A stretch of DNA of 5,494 nt from Nitrospira sp. (GTDB taxonomy: Bacteria > Nitrospirota > Nitrospiria > Nitrospirales > Nitrospiraceae): contig VGXD01000158.1 in the NCBI GenBank assembly GCA_016873525.1, positions 1 through 5,494 on the forward strand. The letters are read 5' to 3'. Below are positions 1 to 5,494 of the stretch, piece by piece. The notes beneath the pieces were generated by a model that had not been told where the DNA came from, did not search any database, and saw only the letters and a program-made list of their open reading frames with translations. Position 1 is the stretch's first letter, and the number at the start of each line of letters is the position of its first letter. The position numbers and the translations under genes were made by a program.

Positions 1-1
1 T

Positions 2-64
2 CATCGTCAGAGCAATCTGTACCAACTACTGCTGGAAATGCTCAGGCAAGACCCGCTAAACTAG
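2..64 (+). CDS. Possible C-terminal end of an upstream gene (5' partial)
   Basis: Frame 2 is open from the window edge to a TAG stop at 62-64. It encodes a 20-residue end (HRQSNLYQLLLEMLRQDPLN) that looks like an amphipathic helix. The stop lies two bases before the ATG of the HNH gene, which would suit translational coupling, since that ATG has no clear Shine-Dalgarno site of its own. The call is weak: frame 1 is also open here and runs in phase into the HNH gene, and frame 3 stays open until a TAA at 57-59. The piece is too short to assign a function. Confidence 0.3.
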   Translation, partial: HRQSNLYQLLLEMLRQDPLN

Positions 65-66
65 TC

Positions 67-804
67 ATGACCCAAAATAGATACGGGCTCTCGCGGGAAA
101 TACCAGAGGACGTAAAACGCATAGTGCGTCGTGAATGCGGATTTGGTTGTGTCATATGTGGCCTTGCAATTGCCCAATACGATCATTTTGACCCTCCCTT
201 CAAAGACGCGAAAGAGCATAATCCTGCAGGAATCGTGGCCCTATGCGGTGCATGCCATGACAAGAAGAGCAGAGGTTTCTGGTCCGCGGAAAAGATTGCC
301 GAGGCCCGGAAGAAGCCCATTACTTTCCAGGCCGGATACTCACGTGATGCCTTCGACCTAAAATCGCCTTTTGTGCTCGGCCTGGGCAGCTCGCCAATAT
401 CAAATGTTTCAACAATTGTCAGGACGGAGGAGGGGGAACGTTGGTTTGTTATAGAGGACTCCGAAGTTCAGGGGGGTCCTGTTCGGCTCTCAGCACTGTT
501 TTATGATAAAAATGGACGGGTATCTCTGGAAATCCAAGGAAATGAATGGCGATGCTTCTCGGGTCAGTGGGACTTTGAGGTGGTAGGCAAGACAATTACC
601 GTTCGGAAAGGGCCTGATGACATCGCTCTTCAATTAGTGGTTGATCCTCCTCATGTAATTCGGGTGACACGTCTTGTCATGCAGAAAGGCGATATAGGAA
701 TCACTATAGAACCTCCTGGGGTGGTAACGATTAGACGTGGTGAGGGCTTTACAATTTTTGAAGACAATTTCGTAAGCGGTGCAGACTCTGTGTTTGTTGT
801 TTAG
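67..804 (+). CDS. HNH-type endonuclease-like protein with uncharacterised beta-rich C-terminal domain
   Basis: A 245-residue protein in two parts. Residues about 20-72 carry an HNH/zinc-finger pattern: C28-x2-C31, then D39-H40, then H51-N52, then C60-x2-C63-H64. This matches the metal-binding CxxC pairs and the His-centred active site of HNH nucleases, so DNA cleavage or nicking is plausible but not shown. Residues about 110-215 form a beta-rich domain with alternating hydrophobics and a W161/W168-D169 region; I do not recognise it as a named family. The last 25 residues look like a beta-helix coil. There is no signal peptide or membrane segment, so it is probably cytoplasmic. ATG 67 is the first start codon in frame, but the frame stays open to the window edge without ATG, GTG or TTG, so a start outside the window is possible. 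No good Shine-Dalgarno site is visible. A zinc-ribbon gene follows 17 bases downstream, probably co-transcribed. Base composition is lower in GC than in the minus-strand genes, suggesting acquired DNA. Confidence 0.75.
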   Translation: MTQNRYGLSREIPEDVKRIVRRECGFGCVICGLAIAQYDHFDPPFKDAKEHNPAGIVALCGACHDKKSRGFWSAEKIAEARKKPITFQAGYSRDAFDLKSPFVLGLGSSPISNVSTIVRTEEGERWFVIEDSEVQGGPVRLSALFYDKNGRVSLEIQGNEWRCFSGQWDFEVVGKTITVRKGPDDIALQLVVDPPHVIRVTRLVMQKGDIGITIEPPGVVTIRRGEGFTIFEDNFVSGADSVFVV

Positions 805-810
805 CGATTC

Positions 811-815
811 AAGGG
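811..815 (+). promoter_or_regulatory. Shine-Dalgarno site for the zinc-ribbon gene
   Basis: AAGGG lies six bases before the TTG at 822. It supports TTG as the true start, because no ATG is available at this point and the encoded N-terminus (ALYEYQC) matches the usual FmdB beginning. Confidence 0.55.
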
Positions 816-821
816 TAGCCA

Positions 822-1178
822 TTGGCTCTTTACGAATATCAGTGCGAGAATTGCAATAGCCGATTCGATGAGATCCGCAATCTCTCTCAGAGAGACGAAC
901 CTTTTAAGTGCAAGAAGTGTGGAGGGAGTTGCAAGCGTATATTGTTTCCATCATCACCTGCTTTTCCCAAGGGTTTGCACCCAGAAGGAGACAGCCAAAG
1001 CCCCGGAGGACCTACCGCAATTCGCATCGATGGTCCAGCGACTGGGTGGAGAATAGAAAATAACGTGTTTATGGGTTTGGCTTGTGGGGTAGATGCCGAT
1101 CAGCGGGCACAGATATCACTCAAGGGAAATAAATTCATCGACGTTGACGTTCCAGTTAAGCGACGCAAGAAACGATAA
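822..1178 (+). CDS. FmdB-like zinc ribbon protein with beta-helix-like tail
   Basis: A 118-residue protein starting at TTG. Residues 1-40 match the FmdB/CxxC regulatory zinc-ribbon family: the opening LYEYQCENC and two Cys pairs, C8/C11 and C30/C33, with a further C37. FmdB proteins are small putative regulators whose biochemical role is poorly defined; the name comes from an association with the formamidase/amidase gene cluster of Methylophilus. Residues about 41-65 are a Pro/Gly/Ser-rich linker. Residues about 66-110 show two short coils of the type W-x-I-x-N-N-x-F and I-x-L-x-G-N-x-F, as in right-handed beta-helix proteins, which is unusual for this family. The end is strongly basic (KRRKKR), possibly for nucleic-acid contact. 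It sits 17 bases after the HNH gene and just before a terminator, so it is the last gene of that unit. The zinc ribbon is secure; the function is unknown. Confidence 0.75.
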   Translation: MALYEYQCENCNSRFDEIRNLSQRDEPFKCKKCGGSCKRILFPSSPAFPKGLHPEGDSQSPGGPTAIRIDGPATGWRIENNVFMGLACGVDADQRAQISLKGNKFIDVDVPVKRRKKR

Positions 1179-1200
1179 ATCGGACCTACAAGCTTGACAC

Positions 1201-1242
1201 GGGGCCAGGCCTACTAGCGGTCTGGCCCCATTTCTATTTTTT
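1201..1242 (+). terminator. Rho-independent terminator after the zinc-ribbon gene
   Basis: The arms GGGGCCAGGCC (1201-1211) and GGTCTGGCCCC (1219-1229) form an 11-bp stem with one G-T pair and a seven-base loop. A T-rich tract (ATTTCTATTTTTT) follows at 1230-1242. It lies 22 bases after the TAA of the zinc-ribbon gene. The opposite strand has no T tract after the hairpin, so it acts on the + strand only and does not serve htrA. Confidence 0.85.
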
Positions 1243-1444
1243 AGTTCGGGCGCGGCTGGAAGGGATGGGCACGGAGGCGGGCGGTATGGCGGGAGCGGGG
1301 TGTTGGAAAGCCGAGAGGGGTGCCGGGCGCCGTTCCGCTATTCCGATGAGGCGACCGGCCAACAGTAAGGTGGGGAGTAGCCGTGGCTGATCAACACATC
1401 ATGTCCGACGCCGGAGCTGCCCGCCCTTCGTCAGCCGCGTCTTC
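1243..1444. other. Intergenic region between convergent units
   Basis: These 202 GC-rich bases lie between the terminator and the htrA stop codon. I see no convincing gene, RNA or repeat. On the minus strand, a weak interrupted stem with five-base outer arms GACGC/GCGTC lies just past the htrA stop (about 1408-1442). No T tract follows it, so it is not a clear terminator. The change from lower to higher GC falls here. Confidence 0.4.
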
Positions 1445-2818
1445 TTACTTCTCGCTGCTCTTCAGCACCACAAAAAAGGCCCGGGTTTCGCGCATGACGC
1501 GGAGCAGCACCGTTTCGCCACGCCGCACTCTCGCCACCGCCGCAGTAAATTCGCTGACGGACGAGACCTCGCCACGGTTGAGTTCCTTGATCAGGTCGCC
1601 CTCCCGCAGTCCCTCCGCCTGCGCGATGCTGCCTTGATCCACCCTGGCAATCAGGACGCCCTTGGTGTCTTTCAGTTTGAATTTCTCGGCCAGCTCGGCG
1701 GTCAGGTCCTGCACGTCGATGCCCAGCTTGACTTCGGATCGCGATAGGGGAAGCGAGGCGACGATCGCGCTTTCCCGTCGCTCGCTTAGGAGAACCGACA
1801 GCATCTGGCGTTTGCCGTCCCGCACCACCTCGATGCCGGCGGCGGCGCCGGGTTCAATGTTGGCGATGAGTCTGGAGAGCGCGTTGGGCGTGTCGACGAT
1901 CTTGCCGTCCACCTTCGTGATGATGTCGCCCGGCTTGATGCCGGCCCGCGCTGCCGGGTCGCTTTCGAAGACTTCGTTGACCAGGACGCCTTCACCCTCG
2001 GTTACGCCGAACTTCACAGCGAGGTCAGCCGTGACCGGTTGAATGCCGACCCCCAGCCAGCCGCGCACCACCTTGCCGCGAGACAGCAGTTGCTGAAACA
2101 CTTGCTTGGCCATGTTCGAGGGAATCGCAAAGCCGATCCCTTGGGCATAGTTGATGATGGCCGTGTTGATGCCGACGATTTCGCCATGCACGTTGAACAG
2201 CGGGCCTCCGGAGTTGCCGGGGTTGATCGAGGCGTCTGTCTGGATGAAATTCTCGTAGCGGGAGAGGTTCATATTTTCGCGCCCTACGCCGCTGACCACG
2301 CCCAGGGTGACGGTTCGGTCCAGTCCGAACGGGTTGCCCACGGCCAGGACCCACTGGCCGACTTTGACCGTTCCGGAGTCTCCGAACTGGGCGAAGGGGA
2401 GGGCCCGATCCGTGGTGACCTTCAAGACGGCCAGGTCCGTATCTTGATCCCTGCCGACGACCTGCGCGATGAGCTTGCTCTTGTCCGAGAGGCGGACTTC
2501 CACCTCTGAGGCGTCGCCGACCACGTGGTTATTGGTGAGGATGTAGCCTTGCGCATCGATGATGACGCCGGAGCCTGAACCCGGCGTGCTGGGCGTGCGT
2601 TCTTTCGGAGCGTCTTTCGAGCGGCTGGGACTTTGCGCCGGAAAGACATTGACGACGGATGGTTTCACCCGTTCGGCCAGGTCCGTGATGACGCTTTGGA
2701 TCTCTTCCATGAGGCGGATGCCGTGGCTGTCGGTTGCGGCCAGCGCTGGGCCGACGATGGAATATCCTGTCCCAAGGACGATCGTCAGGACGATGATGGT
2801 TCTGATGGCGATGTGCAT
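1445..2818 (-). CDS. htrA: Periplasmic serine protease/chaperone, HtrA/DegP (Do) family
   Basis: A 457-residue protein of normal length for the Do family. It degrades or refolds misfolded envelope proteins in the periplasm. Residues 1-27 form a Sec signal peptide with a hydrophobic core and an A-L-A site, cleaved after about A27. The trypsin-like domain follows (about 35-245) with a complete triad: H98 in TNNHVV, D128 in DTDLAVLK and S203 in GNSGGPL. Two PDZ domains follow, about 250-345 (starting near GWLGVGIQ) and about 362-455 (starting near KLGIDVQ). The regulatory LA loop region (about 61-80) is short, Ser/Pro/Lys-rich and much shorter than in E. coli DegP, closer to the DegQ type. The ATG is fixed by a strong Shine-Dalgarno site. 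It is the last gene of the minus-strand cluster, 81 bases after the RCK_C gene, so it may also have its own promoter, though I could not find a good one. Family assignment is firm; the DegP versus DegQ distinction is not. Confidence 0.95.
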   Translation of the reverse strand: MHIAIRTIIVLTIVLGTGYSIVGPALAATDSHGIRLMEEIQSVITDLAERVKPSVVNVFPAQSPSRSKDAPKERTPSTPGSGSGVIIDAQGYILTNNHVVGDASEVEVRLSDKSKLIAQVVGRDQDTDLAVLKVTTDRALPFAQFGDSGTVKVGQWVLAVGNPFGLDRTVTLGVVSGVGRENMNLSRYENFIQTDASINPGNSGGPLFNVHGEIVGINTAIINYAQGIGFAIPSNMAKQVFQQLLSRGKVVRGWLGVGIQPVTADLAVKFGVTEGEGVLVNEVFESDPAARAGIKPGDIITKVDGKIVDTPNALSRLIANIEPGAAAGIEVVRDGKRQMLSVLLSERRESAIVASLPLSRSEVKLGIDVQDLTAELAEKFKLKDTKGVLIARVDQGSIAQAEGLREGDLIKELNRGEVSSVSEFTAAVARVRRGETVLLRVMRETRAFFVVLKSSEK

Positions 2819-2820
2819 GC

Positions 2821-2828
2821 AACCTCCT
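2821..2828 (-). promoter_or_regulatory. Strong Shine-Dalgarno site for htrA
   Basis: The minus strand reads AGGAGGTT, with four bases between AGGAGG and the ATG. This near-perfect site fixes the htrA start and suggests efficient translation independent of the upstream gene. Confidence 0.8.
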
Positions 2829-2899
2829 GGCGGAGAGAGAAGTCCTTTGTGGAGCCAGCCCCAGGGTCTGCGTTAATTCTACATTACGCCGTGGCGGTT

Positions 2900-3535
2900 T
2901 CAGGCGAAGGCTCGCTGCGTATCGGTGAAAAAATGGAGCGCCTGGGTGACCTCGTTGCGTAGCCCAAGCAAGACGACGGCGTCGCCGGTTCGAAAGGGCG
3001 CCGTCTCGCATGCGGTCACCAGCGTGGGCCCTCGCAAGATAACCACAATGCGAACTGTGGGAGGCAGTGCAAGCTGTCCGACGGTTTGGCCGCAAGCCGA
3101 CGATCCTTGGGTGACCACGACCCGTTCAATGGTCGCCGAACGGGTCAGGAGATCTTCTTGGATTTTGACCAGATCCTCCGTGAGCGTTTCTGTCTCTAGT
3201 TCGCGCACCAATGCATCAACTTTCAGGAGGTCATTTTTGAGGAGCCGTGCTCTGGCGGCAGCGTCGGAGAGATGGGCCGCGACCTTGCGTAAGTTTTGTT
3301 GCCGGTCGGCGGCCTGGTCGGACGTGCTGCTCTGGGTGGCCTGTTGGGCCAGAAAGGCGCCGGTTTCTTGCTGAATCGCCTCCATCTGTTGGGCAATGGA
3401 GGAGGCCTGCCAGTGGAGTTTTAGGATGTGCACCTTTCGATTGACCCGGTCTGAAACGGCCAGCAGGGTTTCATGGAGCGCTGTCAGTGTCAGCGTAAAT
3501 TCTTTTCTAATGCGCTGGAGAAGCTCGGCGGTCAT
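2900..3535 (-). CDS. Coiled-coil protein with C-terminal RCK_C (TrkA_C) domain
   Basis: A 211-residue soluble protein. Residues 1-135 are mostly helical and rich in Gln, Leu, Glu and Ala, with a likely coiled coil and no membrane segment. Residues about 136-204 fit the RCK_C (TrkA_C) fold: IERVVVTQGSSACGQTVGQL, then a VRIVVILRG strand, then FRTGDAVVLLG. In TrkA and other RCK proteins this domain binds small ligands (cyclic di-AMP or other nucleotides in some members) and gates K+ or other ion transport. Here the usual N-terminal NAD-binding RCK_N domain is absent and replaced by the coiled coil, so it cannot be a standard TrkA subunit. No transporter gene lies next to it. It starts 21 bases after the plsY stop, in the same direction, with only a weak Shine-Dalgarno site, so it probably depends on the upstream transcript. 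A role as a sensor or partner of an unlinked transporter is inference. The domain call is fairly sure; the function is unknown. Confidence 0.75.
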   Translation of the reverse strand: MTAELLQRIRKEFTLTLTALHETLLAVSDRVNRKVHILKLHWQASSIAQQMEAIQQETGAFLAQQATQSSTSDQAADRQQNLRKVAAHLSDAAARARLLKNDLLKVDALVRELETETLTEDLVKIQEDLLTRSATIERVVVTQGSSACGQTVGQLALPPTVRIVVILRGPTLVTACETAPFRTGDAVVLLGLRNEVTQALHFFTDTQRAFA

Positions 3536-3556
3536 GCGGATTGTCTCATTCTTAAG

Positions 3557-4201
3557 TTAAGTCGGATAAGATCGATTATGTAAACTATTAGAATTGCCGA
3601 TCTTGGACTCGGTGCCCTGCCAGAGTCTCTTGATATTGTCTTTATGTCTGAACGCAATCATTCCGCTCACCAGCCAGGCAAAGACCTGAAAAACTGCGCT
3701 CTGCCCAAGTAAAGCGGCCAGTACTGGAAGCGCTGCGAAGGCTGCCAAGGCCGCCCCTGATGAGTAGCGCCAGATAGCGGCCGTTGCCAACCAGACTGCC
3801 AACATGGTCAGGCCAATGGTTGGCGCAACGCCAATTGTGGCCCCCAAGGCCGTGGCCACCCCCTTGCCGCCTTGAAATCGAAGAAACACCGAATGCAGGT
3901 GGCCTGCAATTGGGCACAAGGCCACGGCTAGAACAGCGGCTTCCCGGTCCAGCGCATGAGCGGCAGTCCAAGCGACAAGCCAGCCTTTTCCTGCATCGCC
4001 GGCGAGGGTTAAGAACCCGGCCGTCTTCCCTGAGACGCGCAGAACGTTGGTGAATCCAATGTTGCGGCTGCCTGCGGTCCGAGGATCGATGGTGCCGAGG
4101 CACTTGGCTACTACTATGCCGAATGGGACCGAGCCAAGCAAGTACCCGGCTAAAGCCATTCCTGCGAAAAGCCAGTCCGTCGATGCCAGGTTAGTTTGCA
4201 A
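3557..4201 (-). CDS. plsY: Glycerol-3-phosphate acyltransferase PlsY
   Basis: A 214-residue polytopic inner-membrane enzyme. It transfers an acyl group from acyl-phosphate (made by PlsX) to glycerol-3-phosphate, giving lysophosphatidic acid, the first membrane step of phospholipid synthesis. The three family motifs are present: AGSRNIGFTNVLR at about 43-55 (usual form GSGNIGATNVLR), GHLHSVFLRFQGGKGVATALG at about 100-120, and RHKDNIKRLWQGTESKIG at 185-202. Hydrophobic segments lie between them. Odd points are R46 and F50 in motif 1, and S104 where Pro is common (GHxxP). The start is TTG at 4199-4201, the first start codon after an in-frame TAA. The next Met (M15) lies inside the first membrane segment, so TTG is preferred despite a poor Shine-Dalgarno site. 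The short polar tail after motif 3 is poorly conserved. It lies 44 bases after pgsA and 21 before the RCK_C gene, so two glycerol-3-phosphate-using enzymes are adjacent. Confidence 0.92.
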   Translation of the reverse strand: MQTNLASTDWLFAGMALAGYLLGSVPFGIVVAKCLGTIDPRTAGSRNIGFTNVLRVSGKTAGFLTLAGDAGKGWLVAWTAAHALDREAAVLAVALCPIAGHLHSVFLRFQGGKGVATALGATIGVAPTIGLTMLAVWLATAAIWRYSSGAALAAFAALPVLAALLGQSAVFQVFAWLVSGMIAFRHKDNIKRLWQGTESKIGNSNSLHNRSYPT

Positions 4202-4215
4202 GATTCTTTAAAGGC

Positions 4216-4243
4216 CTGCACGTGCAGTGCATACTTAAAGTAT
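4216..4243. repeat. Two adjacent palindromes in the pgsA-plsY gap
   Basis: CTGCACGTGCAG (4216-4227) is a perfect 12-base palindrome. ATACTTAAAGTAT (4231-4243) is a second palindrome with six-base arms around one central base. Three bases separate them, and together they fill most of the 44-base gap upstream of plsY. They could be an operator or an RNA processing site, or could arise by chance. No T tract follows on the minus strand, so this is not an intrinsic terminator. Confidence 0.5.
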
Positions 4244-4245
4244 AT

Positions 4246-4872
4246 CTAGAGTCTTTTTGTTGCTACCTTGCGCCAGAAATCAACGAGGTATTGGCCGCCG
4301 GAGACAAGGGCCAGGACCAGGGCGACATAGAGCAACCCGGTACCGAGAAGGTGCAGCGGATGGGCCATCGAGGTCAGGCTGCTTTCCAGAATCAACAGGA
4401 CAATGGCGATGACCTGCGCCGTCATTTTCCACTTCCCGATTGTTTCTGCCGACAAGACGATGCCTTCCGAGGCGGCGATGGCGCGTATGCCGGTCACCGC
4501 CACCTCCCGCGCGATGATCAGGATGGCCACCAAGGCGACGACCCGGTCGAACTGCACGAGTAGGATCAGTCCGGAGAGGACGAGCAGTTTGTCGGCAATG
4601 GGATCGAGCAGCTTTCCCAATTTTGTGATCTGGCCTCGGCGTCTGGCCACGTAGCCATCCAGCAGATCCGTGACGGCTGCCACGATGAAGACGAGCGCTG
4701 CGATCAGAGAGCGCATCGGGGTTGGGCTGGAAAATAAGACGACAAAGACAGGGATCAGGAGGATACGGGCCAGGGTGAGCAGGTTGGCGAGATTCACATT
4801 GCCGACGGATTTTTGCGAAGCTAAGGGCTCAGGGTGCGTTTCCGGCTGTTTGAGCGCCTCGGTGACGCGCAT
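4246..4872 (-). CDS. pgsA: CDP-diacylglycerol--glycerol-3-phosphate 3-phosphatidyltransferase
   Basis: A 208-residue inner-membrane enzyme. It joins CDP-diacylglycerol and glycerol-3-phosphate to give phosphatidylglycerol phosphate and CMP, the committed step to phosphatidylglycerol and cardiolipin. The CDP-alcohol phosphatidyltransferase motif is complete: D69-x2-D72-G73-x2-A76-R77, G86, D90 and D94. NLANLLTLARILLIPVF at 27-43 is the typical PgsA opening, and several further hydrophobic helices follow. The annotated ATG gives about 26 extra polar residues before this opening. It is supported by a GGAG site seven bases upstream and a TGATG overlap with the kdsD stop, which implies translational coupling. 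A GTG at 4795-4797 would give MNLANLLTLARI, closer to the usual family start, but lacks a clear ribosome site. Other CDP-alcohol transferases share the motif, but the NLLTxxR opening and length favour PgsA. Confidence 0.92.
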   Translation of the reverse strand: MRVTEALKQPETHPEPLASQKSVGNVNLANLLTLARILLIPVFVVLFSSPTPMRSLIAALVFIVAAVTDLLDGYVARRRGQITKLGKLLDPIADKLLVLSGLILLVQFDRVVALVAILIIAREVAVTGIRAIAASEGIVLSAETIGKWKMTAQVIAIVLLILESSLTSMAHPLHLLGTGLLYVALVLALVSGGQYLVDFWRKVATKRL

Positions 4873-5494
4873 CAGACGACTCCGCTCTTCAGCAGATCGT
4901 GGAGATGGATGATCCCGGCAACCCCTGCCCCATCCGAGACGACCAGCGAGGTGATTGAAAACTGTTCCATGATCTGGAGCGCGCGGGCCGCCAATTCGTC
5001 CGGGCCGATGGTTCGAGGCTGTGTGCTGGCCAAGTCCCCTGCCTTGGCCTTGGCCAGATCGAGTCCCTTTTCCAGGTGACGCCGCAAGTCCCCGTCCGTG
5101 ATCACGCCCATCAAGTGCCCCTTGGAATCGACCACGGTCGTCATGCCGAGCTTCTTGGTGGTCATTTCCAGGATCGCCTCGTGGACCGAGGCCTGGTGTC
5201 GGACCGTGGGGATCGCCTCCCCCTGGTGCATGAGGTCGCGGACTTTGAGCAGGAGCCGTCGCCCCAGGGTGCCGCCCGGATGAAACTGGGCGAAGTCGTC
5301 TTCCTTCAGCCCGCGTTTTTGAAGCAGGGCGATGGCCAAGGCGTCCCCCATGGCCAGGGTGGCGGTCGTGCTGGCGGTGGGCGCCAGGCCCATGGGACAG
5401 GCCTCTTCGCTCACCGACACATCCAGGACCACATCGCTGTTCTTGGCCAAGGTTGACTGCATCCGGCCGGTCATGGCGATGACGCCGATATTCA
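4872..5494 (-). CDS. kdsD: Arabinose-5-phosphate isomerase KdsD/KpsF family (5' partial)
   Basis: It interconverts ribulose-5-phosphate and arabinose-5-phosphate in the cytoplasm, the first step towards KDO for lipopolysaccharide (or capsule). The visible 206 residues are the C-terminal two thirds of a protein usually about 320-330 long. The frame stays open to the window edge, so the Met at 5474 is internal: it lies in the block IGVIAMTGRMQSTLAK, matching the family's ITGNPxSTLA, and the rest of the SIS sugar-isomerase domain lies outside. Counting from the first full codon (5490-5492), SVSEEACPMGLAPT holds the conserved acidic residues (E29/E30). FHPGGTLGRRLL holds H71, equivalent to the catalytic His of E. 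coli KdsD. Two CBS domains follow at about 86-141 and 153-206, typical of this family. It overlaps pgsA by one base. kdsD is favoured over the paralogues kpsF and gutQ because nothing here suggests capsule or glucitol genes, but the upstream context is not visible. Confidence 0.92.
   Translation of the reverse strand, partial: NIGVIAMTGRMQSTLAKNSDVVLDVSVSEEACPMGLAPTASTTATLAMGDALAIALLQKRGLKEDDFAQFHPGGTLGRRLLLKVRDLMHQGEAIPTVRHQASVHEAILEMTTKKLGMTTVVDSKGHLMGVITDGDLRRHLEKGLDLAKAKAGDLASTQPRTIGPDELAARALQIMEQFSITSLVVSDGAGVAGIIHLHDLLKSGVV

Noticed and set aside
1408..1442. A possible terminator for htrA
   Set aside because: The stem is short and interrupted, and no T tract follows on the minus strand.
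1383..1637. An 84-codon + strand open frame crossing the htrA 3' end
   Set aside because: Most of it is antisense to the second PDZ domain. It is low-complexity Ser/Arg/Ala sequence with no recognisable features.
2039..2509. A 156-codon open frame on the + strand inside htrA
   Set aside because: It is antisense to the catalytic domain of htrA, has no family features and reflects GC-rich codon bias.
2819..2899. A possible htrA promoter with a -10-like TAGAAT on the minus strand
   Set aside because: No acceptable -35 element lies at 16-18 bases and no ECF or sigma-54 pattern fits, so I could not support it.
2529..3095. A 188-codon open frame on the minus strand covering the end of the RCK_C gene and the start of htrA
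   Set aside because: It overlaps two well-supported genes in another frame, and its translation is rich in Arg, His and Pro, as expected of a shadow frame in GC-rich DNA.
5472..5474. ATG as the start of the kdsD-family gene
   Set aside because: The frame continues upstream to the window edge, with residues matching the family block around I-T-G, so this Met is internal to a truncated gene.

Overview
The window reads as chromosomal DNA of a Gram-negative bacterium. Three things point to this: an arabinose-5-phosphate isomerase for KDO/lipopolysaccharide synthesis, a secreted HtrA/DegP-type periplasmic protease, and the PlsY/PgsA phospholipid enzymes. The gene mix and GC-rich coding style would suit Nitrospirota (a Nitrospira-like organism) or a related lineage. 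That placement is an impression from sequence style, not a demonstrated assignment.

Left region (1-1242, + strand). A two-gene cassette has clearly lower GC than the rest; sample 60-base counts give about 50% at 61-120 and 48% at 841-900, against 70% at 2281-2340. Gene 1 (67-804) encodes an HNH-type zinc/endonuclease domain joined to an uncharacterised beta-rich C-terminal domain. Gene 2 (822-1178, TTG start) encodes an FmdB-like zinc ribbon joined to a short beta-helix-like tail and a basic C-terminus. The cassette closes with a strong intrinsic terminator at 1201-1242. The end of a further upstream gene may be visible at 2-64. The tails of the two proteins look alike, which is the least explained signal in the window.

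Gap (1243-1444). About 200 GC-rich bases hold no convincing gene and separate two convergent transcription units.

Right region (1445-5494, - strand). Five genes read leftwards, in transcription order: kdsD (5' end cut off by the window edge), pgsA, plsY, a coiled-coil/RCK_C (TrkA_C) protein, and htrA. kdsD and pgsA overlap by one base (TGATG), and the other gaps are 44, 21 and 81 bases, so this is probably an operon or two overlapping units. It groups envelope functions: KDO precursor supply for LPS, phosphatidylglycerol synthesis, the first acylation step of phospholipid synthesis, a possible ligand-sensing protein, and periplasmic protein quality control. htrA has its own very good Shine-Dalgarno site after the largest gap and may also be expressed separately.

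No tRNA, rRNA, CRISPR array, insertion sequence or origin was seen.
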